From contig OZ240674.1 in assembly GCA_965198795.1 (NCBI GenBank), forward strand, positions 1,240,001 to 1,304,000: a stretch of 64,000 bases of DNA, read 5' to 3'. The notes beneath the pieces are model-generated. The model was not told the DNA's origin and did not search any database. It worked only from the letters and a program-made list of their open reading frames with translations. Position 1 is the stretch's first letter; each line of letters opens with the position of its first letter. Shown here in pieces: positions 57,565 through 64,000 of the stretch. Source of the stretch: G965198795 sp965198795. Its GTDB lineage: Bacteria; Pseudomonadota; Alphaproteobacteria; Rhodospirillales; Casp-alpha2. The translations under genes and the position numbers were made by a program.

Positions 57565-59488
57565 ATTGCTCTCGATACTTGTTTACGATCCAAAGGGCGA
57601 TCACGTTGAGGACAAGGGTGATGAAAAACAGCAGCAGACCGAGCGCGAAGGACGCCAGGGTCTTGGCGCTGTCGAATTCCTGGTCGCCGACGAGCAGGGT
57701 CACGATTTGAACCGTCACGGTGGTCACCGCCTCAATCGGGTTGACAGTGAGGTTCGCGGACAGCCCGGCGGCCATCACCACGATCATCGTCTCACCGATG
57801 GCGCGGCTGACCGCCAGCAACAGAGACCCGACTATACCCGGCAAAGCCGCGGGAAGAATGACTTGCTTGATGGTCTCTGATTTCGTCGCCCCCAAACCGT
57901 ACGCGCCTTCACGCAGGGACTGCGGAACGGCGCTTATCACGTCGTCGGACAGCGAGGAAACGAAAGGAATGATCATCACTCCCATCACGACGCCTGCGGC
58001 CAAGGCGCTCTCCGAAGCGATAGCGAACAGGTGAGCGGAGTTGCCGAACAGGGCGATGAAGAGATCGGCCAAGGCGGGCCGGCTATAGCCGAACGGCTCG
58101 ACAAGCGCGGCGTGATCGTCAACCAGGCTTTCGAACAAATCAGAGATTTCGCCCAGCCGCTCCGCGCCTGAGAATTGGGACAGCGGCAAACCGGCCGCAC
58201 CCAATTCCCGGGCGGCCTCAAACGGCGCCTGTTTGGTCGGGTCCGTCAGGCTTAACCCTTTCTCGGCCAACAGGGCTTGCTGGGCCTCTGTCAGGGGGGC
58301 GTAACGGGCGACTTCCGCAACGCCGGCGGAAAGTAAGTCAACCATCGCATGTGATTGCATGGTGTCCGCCATTATCCGAACGCCGTTCTTTAGCGCTTCA
58401 CCGTCAAGTCCGGCCACATTCTGCGGCAACAGCCCCCGGCTTATTTCAGCGGCCGCCGCCAGCACCTGCCGCATTTGCTCGGACATTTGGCCAGCCCGGA
58501 TTTTACCCTGCGCCGCCAAGTCGTGCAGATAGAGCAGCGCTTCGTAACGGGTCGCCGTGAAGTCCGTAAGGAAGTGGTTAATGTCGATGCCTATATCCCG
58601 GAAGAACGGGGCGACGATAAGGGCGGCGAAAAAGCCGTAAACCACTGTCGGGACACCGGCGAGGATTTCCAGGACCGGCTTGATCACGCTTCGCGCCCCG
58701 GCCGGCGCGTACTCGGCCATGTAGATCGCCGCCAACAAGCCGACAGGCGCCGCGACGCACATGGCGATGAACGAAATCAGCATGGTGCCGGCCACCAGCG
58801 GAATGGCGCCAAACGCGCCTTCAGCCCCGACCTGATCAGCCCGGATAGCGGTCTGCGGCGACCATTCCAATCCGAACAGGAAGTCGGCCGGCGGCACTTT
58901 ATTAAAGAAACGGATAGCCTCAAACAGCAGTGACAGAATAATGCCGATGGTCGTCAGAATGGCGATCATGGAACACACGATCATGACCGTCATGGCCACT
59001 CTTTCGACGTTGTTTCGAGCACGCAGCGAGGTCGAGATACGGCTCCGGGTGAACCCGACCGCCGCCGCCACGCCGCCAAGAATGACGGCTGTCAACGCCC
59101 AGTCGGCGATGGAGGAAATTTCGTTATGATAGGCCGCTGCGGCGATGATCGCGGCGCTTGCGCCCTGACTGGACGCGTCGCCTCTGGCGACGTTTCGGAC
59201 ATCATTGAGGAGCAATCCGAGTTCGTTCGCGGGAAGCGCCTGTTGTTCCGGCGGCAATGCGCTCACTAGAATGAGATTCAAGATCGAGCCTTCAAGGGCA
59301 ACCCACGCCAAGATCACCAGAAACGCCGGCAAGGCGGCCCAGACGGCGACGTAATAGCCGTGGTAGCTTGGCAGTGAGTGAAGCCGGCTGGGCCGGTTTC
59401 CGGAGACTCCAAAGGCCCGGGAGCGTCCGAGATAAAAACCAGCGGCGCTCAGCGCGGCGAGTATGCCTATCAGTAACGAGACCGGCAC
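57557..59488 (-). CDS. pstC: Phosphate ABC transporter permease PstC with a large insertion
   Basis: A 643-residue permease, about twice the E. coli length. Residues 1-200 form an N-terminal extension with several membrane spans. The core begins at FGAIPLVAGTMLISFIAM (227-244) and EILAGVPTVVYGFFAAL (274-290). It is then interrupted by about 190 residues (roughly 300-490) of hydrophilic helical sequence before resuming at AGVVMGVMIIPFVSSLSDD and the EAA loop LREGAYGLGATKSETIKQVI (525-544). The insertion lies between core spans and probably forms a periplasmic domain. PstC forms the channel with PstA. Confidence 0.93.
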   Translation of the reverse strand: MPVSLLIGILAALSAAGFYLGRSRAFGVSGNRPSRLHSLPSYHGYYVAVWAALPAFLVILAWVALEGSILNLILVSALPPEQQALPANELGLLLNDVRNVARGDASSQGASAAIIAAAAYHNEISSIADWALTAVILGGVAAAVGFTRSRISTSLRARNNVERVAMTVMIVCSMIAILTTIGIILSLLFEAIRFFNKVPPADFLFGLEWSPQTAIRADQVGAEGAFGAIPLVAGTMLISFIAMCVAAPVGLLAAIYMAEYAPAGARSVIKPVLEILAGVPTVVYGFFAALIVAPFFRDIGIDINHFLTDFTATRYEALLYLHDLAAQGKIRAGQMSEQMRQVLAAAAEISRGLLPQNVAGLDGEALKNGVRIMADTMQSHAMVDLLSAGVAEVARYAPLTEAQQALLAEKGLSLTDPTKQAPFEAARELGAAGLPLSQFSGAERLGEISDLFESLVDDHAALVEPFGYSRPALADLFIALFGNSAHLFAIASESALAAGVVMGVMIIPFVSSLSDDVISAVPQSLREGAYGLGATKSETIKQVILPAALPGIVGSLLLAVSRAIGETMIVVMAAGLSANLTVNPIEAVTTVTVQIVTLLVGDQEFDSAKTLASFALGLLLFFITLVLNVIALWIVNKYREQYD

Positions 59489-59658
59489 CTGAGTCCCTCC
59501 ATCCCCTCCGGCCCGATCAGGCCCCCCCTAATTCACCGCCCGCGCGTCGGCACAGGCCCTCCGGCCCTTAACGCCACCATGCGGCGGGCTCGTTTTTAAC
59601 TGCAAAACGCCCGCACCCCCGCAGGCGTTCGACGGCCGTCCAGAAAATTTGCCCGGAA

Positions 59659-59686
59659 AACCCCGGAAGCACGCGCTTCCGGGGTT
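59659..59686 (-). terminator. Hairpin between pstS and pstC
   Basis: AACCCCGGAAGC (59659-59670) is perfectly complementary to GCTTCCGGGGTT (59675-59686) with a four-base loop, a 12-bp stem 14 bp beyond the pstS stop. On the minus strand only a short T-run follows. It probably terminates part of the transcription or protects the pstS message, making binding protein in excess of the permease. Confidence 0.75.
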
Positions 59687-59699
59687 CGTCAAGAACGGA

Positions 59700-60740
59700 T
59701 TAAAGATCGATGTTGTTGTTCAGAGCGTCGGCGTCGGCTCTGAACTTCTTACGTTCCGCGTCACCCATTGGGATCAGACCCTTGTCGAGCAGGTAACCGT
59801 CGGGACCGACGGTTCTCTCGTTGGTGAACTCGGCGATGAATTCCTTGACGCCGGGGATTTTGCCGGCGTGGGCTTTCTTGACGTAGAAGTACAGCGGACG
59901 CGAAACCGGGTATTTGCCGGAAGCGATCAGATCAAACTCGGGCGGATTGCCCTCGATCAGGGCGCCTTGAACCTTGTCGGCGTTCTGATCCAGGAAGGAG
60001 TAGCCGAAGATGCCGAAAGCGTTTTTGTTGGCTTGCAGCTTGCGGATGATCAGGACGTCGTTCTCGCCAGCCTCGATGTAGGCGCCATCCTCACGCACGG
60101 AATGACACCGGGCCTTGTACGCCTTTTTGTCTTTTTTCTTCAGGGCCTTCACCCACTTGAACTCCTTGCATCCGCCTTCGAGGGCCAGTTCCGCGAAAGC
60201 GTCACGGGTGCCGGACGTAGGGGGCGGACCCAGAATCTCGATTTTGACGTTCGGAAGCGACGGATCGACGTCAGACCATTTTTGGTGCGGGTTCGGCCGC
60301 CACTGGCCCTCGCCGGCCGGAATGTCCTTAGCCAGCGCCAGGAACATCTGCTTACGGGTGATTTTCAACCGGGGGGACTGTTTGTTGTTGGCGAGGACGA
60401 TGCCGTCATAGCCGACTTTCACCTCGGTGATGTCGGTAACGCCGTTCTTGGCGCACTTCTCGACTTCGGATTTCTTGATACGGCGCGAGGCGTTGGTGAT
60501 GTCCGGGTGCCTTTCACCGACACCGGCGCAGAATCGCTTCATGCCGCCACCGGAACCAGTGGAGATGACTTTCGGGGTTTTGAACCGGGTCTTTTTACCG
60601 AAGGTTTCGGAAACCGCCTTGGAAAACGGGAAAACGGTGGAAGAACCAACGATGTTGATCTGGTCACGCGCTTCTGCGGCGTTGGCCGCCGCCACGGCGA
60701 AACCGGCAACGGCAGCGGTCGCGAGGGTTTTGCGAATCAT
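59700..60740 (-). CDS. pstS: Periplasmic phosphate-binding protein PstS
   Basis: A 346-residue substrate-binding protein with a signal peptide (IRKTLATAAVAGFAVAAANAAEA). Phosphate-contact segments are visible as NIVGSSTVFPFSKAVSETF, STGSGGGMKRFCAG, GYDGIVLANNK and SGTRDAFAELALEGG. The form is the PstS branch common in marine and alphaproteobacterial genomes, with an internal Cys pair. It delivers phosphate to PstCAB. The separate Pho-box candidate upstream and the hairpin downstream suggest its own strong regulated transcript. Confidence 0.95.
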   Translation of the reverse strand: MIRKTLATAAVAGFAVAAANAAEARDQINIVGSSTVFPFSKAVSETFGKKTRFKTPKVISTGSGGGMKRFCAGVGERHPDITNASRRIKKSEVEKCAKNGVTDITEVKVGYDGIVLANNKQSPRLKITRKQMFLALAKDIPAGEGQWRPNPHQKWSDVDPSLPNVKIEILGPPPTSGTRDAFAELALEGGCKEFKWVKALKKKDKKAYKARCHSVREDGAYIEAGENDVLIIRKLQANKNAFGIFGYSFLDQNADKVQGALIEGNPPEFDLIASGKYPVSRPLYFYVKKAHAGKIPGVKEFIAEFTNERTVGPDGYLLDKGLIPMGDAERKKFRADADALNNNIDL

Positions 60741-60842
60741 GGAAAACTCCTAAGTTTCCTAGCCTGTTGAACTGTTGGGCTTACGGGTAAAAGCAGGTCC
60801 CAGCCAAGAACCCCCGGCCCCTCCTTGAGCCGAGGCGAGCCT

Positions 60843-60880
60843 CAATCTAGGTGTCGGTTCTTGCTGATTTATGACGGTAA
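60843..60880 (-). promoter_or_regulatory. Candidate Pho box and -10 element of pstS
   Basis: On the minus strand CCGTCATAAATCAGCA (60877-60862) closely follows the PhoB consensus CTGTCATAAATCTGTCA, with an additional half-site-like GTGTAAA 11 bp upstream. Eleven bases after it, TAGATT (60848-60843 region) can serve as -10. The site is about 125 bp before the pstS start, in the phoR-pstS gap. Confidence 0.65.
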
Positions 60881-60882
60881 TT

Positions 60883-62061
60883 TTACACTTTTGTGACTCT
60901 TTTTTCCGGCTCGGGCCAACATGCCGGATCACGGGTGGGTCCACGCGCGGCGGACGCCTGGATTTCCGCTTCTGTCCGGCCCGCGGACGCGTCCGGAAAA
61001 TCAGACGTCAACGCGGGCAGATAAACCGAGAACGTGCTGCCCCGGCCAAGTTCGCTGTTCACCGCCAAATTGCCCCGGTGGCGATTAACGATGTGTTTGA
61101 CGATCGCCAATCCAAGGCCCGTGCCCCCGATGCTTTTGGAGCGCGCCTTGTCAACCCGATAGAACCGCTCGGTCAGCCGGGGTATCGCGTCTTTGGGAAT
61201 GCCCTCGCCATGGTCGGTCACATGAATGGCGATACCCGGCACACCGGTTTCCCTGATCCTGTCGACTCGTTCGACCCGCACATCGATGGATGTATTCTCG
61301 CGGCCGTAGCGCACCGCGTTCTCGATCAAATTCCGAAAGACTTGAACCAGTTCGTCCGGCTCGCCTCCGACGTCCGGCAAGTCGTCGCCGTAGTTGACGC
61401 GGACCGGCATGTCACGCTCGGCGGCTTGCGCGTTCAGCGACTCGGCGACATTCAACAGCAGATCCCCCACATTCACCGGTGTTGTCGGGCGAACGTGTTC
61501 ATTGATCTCAACCCGGCTTAACGACAAAAGGTCATCAATCAAGCGGGCCATGCGTCTGGCCTCGCGGTGCATGATGCCGAGGAACCGCCCCCGCGCCGCC
61601 TGATCGTCGCTGGCCGCGCCGCGTAGCGTTTCGATAAACCCCAACATGGCCGACAGCGGCGACCTCAGTTCATGGGACGCGTTCGCGACAAAGTCGGCGC
61701 GCATCTGCTCCGCCCGCTTGGCCGTTGTCAAGTCCGTCAGGACAAGGACCGCCGCGACTCCGTCACTGATTTTCTCTTTGGGAACGCCGGTGGCGTGCAA
61801 TTGGAATATCCGGAGGACGGGAGCGGGGAGGGTAATCTCGCTGGTTTGCCGGCCGTCACTGCCGATAACGCTGTCAACCGCGCTCAACGCCTGCGGATGG
61901 CGCAACGCCATCGACAGATCGATCCCCATTCCTTGAATATCCAAAAGTTCCCGCGCCGCTTGATTGGCGAACAGGACCAGCCTCTGGCCGTCCATCAAGA
62001 TGACCGGGTCCGGAAGACAATCAAGAATGGTCTCCGAATAACAATTCGTCATTTCAGACAT
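60883..62061 (-). CDS. phoR: Phosphate regulon sensor kinase PhoR, no visible membrane span
   Basis: A 392-residue histidine kinase. Residues about 8-120 are a PAS domain (ILDCLPDPVILMDGQRLVLFAN). The H box is FVANASHELRSPLSAMLGFIETL, the N box LIENAVRYGRENTSIDV, and the G boxes DHGEGIP and GGTGLGLAIVKHIVNRH. The pattern SHELRSPLSAMLGFIETL is characteristic of PhoR. Unlike the E. coli protein no N-terminal transmembrane helix is seen, and no upstream in-frame start was found to supply one. It would phosphorylate PhoB. Pho-box candidate and pstS lie directly downstream. Confidence 0.92.
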   Translation of the reverse strand: MSEMTNCYSETILDCLPDPVILMDGQRLVLFANQAARELLDIQGMGIDLSMALRHPQALSAVDSVIGSDGRQTSEITLPAPVLRIFQLHATGVPKEKISDGVAAVLVLTDLTTAKRAEQMRADFVANASHELRSPLSAMLGFIETLRGAASDDQAARGRFLGIMHREARRMARLIDDLLSLSRVEINEHVRPTTPVNVGDLLLNVAESLNAQAAERDMPVRVNYGDDLPDVGGEPDELVQVFRNLIENAVRYGRENTSIDVRVERVDRIRETGVPGIAIHVTDHGEGIPKDAIPRLTERFYRVDKARSKSIGGTGLGLAIVKHIVNRHRGNLAVNSELGRGSTFSVYLPALTSDFPDASAGRTEAEIQASAARGPTRDPACWPEPEKRVTKV

Positions 62062-62281
62062 ATGGGTTCGGCGTCGGCGATCAAAGACATGATCCGCCCA
62101 TAACTAACCCAAATTCGTGCAAACAGCCATGACGTCTTGACGGAAACCGGCGCCAAGGCGGGAGTTTCAGGGGGACATTAACTGCGGCCAACAGGCTCGG
62201 TTCCGTTCGCGGCGGCCCGCCGCCTCGACCAGAGACGTTCGCATGACAAGGCGCCGCGAGCACATTTCATCCCCTTCCCGC

Positions 62282-62767
62282 CTATCCTCTGGCTTTTCCC
62301 ACATACCGCCCAACCTGAGGAGGCGGATCGGCGGCTTGTCCAACCAGCGCCAGCGCACGCAATCTCTCCGCCATGTCATCGCAGAACAACGCGACACGCC
62401 GGCTGATCAGGTCAACATGCAGGATCATCACCTCGTTCGTCGCCAAAAGACGGGCGCCGTCCACGGAAAACATCTCATGAAACAAACAGAGGCGCTTCCC
62501 GTCCGAGGACAACACCCGGGTTCGCACGCGAACACGCTCTCCCTCCATCGCCTCTTGTTCATAGGTGACATGCATTTCGGCGACGAATACCGAATGATTG
62601 GTTCTTTCCCGGTACGCCTCGTCCAAACCGGCGTGTTCCAGCAGCGCATCCGTCGCGCGGTCGAAAATCAACACGTAGAACGCGACGTTCATGTGACCGT
62701 TATAATCAATGTAATCGGAGAGGATGGTCTCTTCGCGCGGGGGGAGAGGGATTGAGGGGTCGGTCAT
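62282..62767 (-). CDS. Hotdog-fold acyl-CoA thioesterase family protein
   Basis: A 161-residue cytosolic protein. The catalytic-type motif DYIDYNGHMNVAFYVLIFD (Asp/Asn-His in the hotdog helix) is that of 4-hydroxybenzoyl-CoA thioesterase relatives; VFVAEMHVTYEQEAMEGERV and RLLATNEVMILHVDL follow. The closest type I recall is the thioesterase of carnitine/betainyl-CoA metabolism, though no carnitine genes adjoin it. The ATG at 62767 is preferred since the longer reading adds a non-conserved basic leader. It lies between phoR and the divergent glycosyltransferase gene. Confidence 0.87.
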   Translation of the reverse strand: MTDPSIPLPPREETILSDYIDYNGHMNVAFYVLIFDRATDALLEHAGLDEAYRERTNHSVFVAEMHVTYEQEAMEGERVRVRTRVLSSDGKRLCLFHEMFSVDGARLLATNEVMILHVDLISRRVALFCDDMAERLRALALVGQAADPPPQVGRYVGKARG

Positions 62768-62944
62768 GATTAAACTCTTATGATTGCAAAGGCGCGGCTG
62801 AATACAAAGGCGCGGCCGCCCAAAGATATTTGACCTTTCCCGCCGCTGGTGCAATAAGCGGCTGCCTGAACCGGACGCCCAGTAAACCAGTCAGTAAACC
62901 AGTAGTAAATCAGCCCGCGTCGCCGGCTTTGCCACGGACCCGTC

Positions 62945-63730
62945 ATGGCCTTTTCTCCCGCTGAAACCGCCGCGCCCGAACTCTGCGTTGTTGTGCCTGT
63001 GCATAACGAGGAAGGGAACGTGGCGCCCCTGGTCGGCGAGATCACGGCGGCTCTCAGGGGCAGGCTTGCGTTCGAGATGATCTATGTGGATGACGGCAGC
63101 AAGGACCAAACCTTGCCGCGGTTGCTGGATTTGGCGAAGGAGAACCCCGAACTGCGGGTTCTGAGGCATGTCAACCGCTGCGGCCAAAGCGCGGCCATTT
63201 GGACCGGCGTCAAACACGCCGGGGCTCCCTTGATCGCGACGCTGGACGGCGACGGCCAGAATGACCCGGCGGATATCCCGGCCCTGGTTGCGCGCCACGA
63301 GAAAGAGGGCGGCGGCGACAAGATCATGATCGCCGGCCACCGCGAGAAGCGCCGGGACTCGAAGGTCAAATTGATGTCGTCACGCATCGCCAATAAAATC
63401 CGGCGCGGCCTTCTGAACGATGATTTGCCAGACACGGGCTGCGGGCTGAAAGTGTTTACGCGCGAGGCTTTCCTGACCTTCCCCCGCTTTGATCATATGC
63501 ACCGTTATTTGGCGGCGCTAATGATCCGCCATGGCGGCAAGACCTATTCCGTGCGTGTCAATCACAGGCCGCGCGAACGCGGCGTCTCGAAATATGGCGT
63601 TTGGAACCGTCTTTGGGTTGGCGTCGCCGATTTGTTCGGCGTCATGTGGCTTCAAGCGCGTGGATCGCGGCCCACTGTGGAAGAGGCGGCTCCGCCCAGC
63701 CGCGACGGACGTGACGGGGGCGCGCGATGA
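62945..63730 (+). CDS. Glycosyltransferase family 2 (polyprenyl-phosphate sugar transferase-like)
   Basis: A 261-residue GT-A fold enzyme. ELCVVVPVHNEEGNVAPLVGEI opens the domain, MIYVDDGSKDQTLPRLLDLA holds the nucleotide Asp pair, ATLDGDGQNDPADIPALV is the metal DxD site and DTGCGLKVFTREAFL and HRPRERGVSKYG complete the dolichol-phosphate-mannose-synthase-like pattern. It probably loads a sugar onto undecaprenyl phosphate for envelope glycan or lipid modification. It overlaps the next gene by four bases; no other glycan genes are in view. Confidence 0.91.
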   Translation: MAFSPAETAAPELCVVVPVHNEEGNVAPLVGEITAALRGRLAFEMIYVDDGSKDQTLPRLLDLAKENPELRVLRHVNRCGQSAAIWTGVKHAGAPLIATLDGDGQNDPADIPALVARHEKEGGGDKIMIAGHREKRRDSKVKLMSSRIANKIRRGLLNDDLPDTGCGLKVFTREAFLTFPRFDHMHRYLAALMIRHGGKTYSVRVNHRPRERGVSKYGVWNRLWVGVADLFGVMWLQARGSRPTVEEAAPPSRDGRDGGAR

Positions 63731-64000
63731 GCGTGAGGCTTGTTTTCAAGGGCGCCGTTTTATTTTTTTCCCTGGCCATCGTCGTGGTCGCGCTCAAGGT
63801 CAGCGGTCTGGACGCCACGCTGAACGAAAAGTGGATCGACGCCCATGTCCGGAATTCCGGCCTCCAGGGCCAGTTGCTGTTTCTATTAATGGGGGCCGCC
63901 TTCACGGGCGTCGGCATGCCGCGCCAGTTCGTCGGGTTCTTGGGCGGGTATGCGTTCGGATTGACGCACGGCGCGATTATCGCGGTCGCGGCTGCGGCTT
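63727..64000 (+). CDS. TVP38/TMEM64 (VTT) family membrane protein, cut by window end
   Basis: The first 91 residues of a membrane protein. An N-terminal span (FKGAVLFFSLAIVVVALKVSG) is followed by LLFLLMGAAFTGVGMPRQFVGFLGGYAFGLTHGAI, which contains the G-x-P-R-Q and GGYAFG features of the VTT domain. The start ATG overlaps the glycosyltransferase stop, so the pair forms an operon; such pairs are linked to lipid-carrier or envelope processes (inference). The 3' part lies outside the window. Confidence 0.85.
   Translation, partial: MSVRLVFKGAVLFFSLAIVVVALKVSGLDATLNEKWIDAHVRNSGLQGQLLFLLMGAAFTGVGMPRQFVGFLGGYAFGLTHGAIIAVAAAA

Overview
The window is GC-rich, densely coded chromosomal DNA of an alphaproteobacterium, probably Rhodospirillales-like. 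The evidence is a set of families typical of that class: GapR (DUF2312), DUF1289, DUF2849, DUF934, a PstA with a DUF3333-type N-terminal extension, and the gene order phoR-pstS-pstC-pstA-pstB-phoU-phoB. I see no integrase, transposase, phage genes or CRISPR array. The assignment below order level is inference.

Layout. 1-410: a tRNA-Thr(GGT) followed by a 15-bp minisatellite. 410-9.5 kb: an MFS carrier divergent from a glyoxalase-like gene, a leftward set RidA / phytanoyl-CoA dioxygenase-like / DUF1028 / EamA / DUF1289, then rightward N-formylglutamate amidohydrolase and a GCS2-type carboxylate-amine ligase. 8.4-15 kb: regulation and signalling, with a response regulator, GapR, CysC, a STAS antagonist beside a three-domain GAF/PP2C/HATPase switch protein, a degenerate GGDEF/EAL-like protein and a broken DUF2927-like gene. 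15-20 kb: a dimethylglycine/sarcosine dehydrogenase-like flavoprotein, Dtd, a small transaldolase and a lipoprotein esterase.

20.2-26.5 kb is the most interesting metabolic block. It holds a CoA-acylating aldehyde dehydrogenase resembling sulfoacetaldehyde dehydrogenase (SauS/SqwD), a divergent succinyl-CoA-synthetase-like ADP-forming ligase pair, a flavin/PNPOx-fold protein, an IclR regulator and a divergent AzlCD-type exporter. It looks like a sulfoacetaldehyde, sulfoacetyl-CoA and sulfoacetate module (or one for another short aldehyde) with substrate-level ATP formation or use.

26.5-31 kb: a trypsin-like protease with a helical repeat tail, a convergent secreted subtilase and a membrane class III cyclase. 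31-38 kb: sulfur assimilation (siroheme synthase with a truncated methyltransferase half, DUF2849, sulfite reductase, DUF934, MetY). 38-52 kb: 3-hydroxyacyl-CoA dehydrogenase, DinG-type helicase, transporters, photolyase, PrmA, UvrD and a catalytically dead HtrA-like protein. 52-62 kb: a CLC channel and the complete Pho regulon locus with a Pho-box candidate before pstS. 62-64 kb: a thioesterase, a GT2 glycosyltransferase and the start of a TVP38/TMEM64 membrane protein.

Intergenic spaces carry dispersed palindromic elements (GTCATTCCCGCG ends), including two copies of one element of about 120 bp in opposite orientation, and one that has extended the C-terminus of PrmA. All function calls rest on reading translated motifs by eye; no database search was possible.
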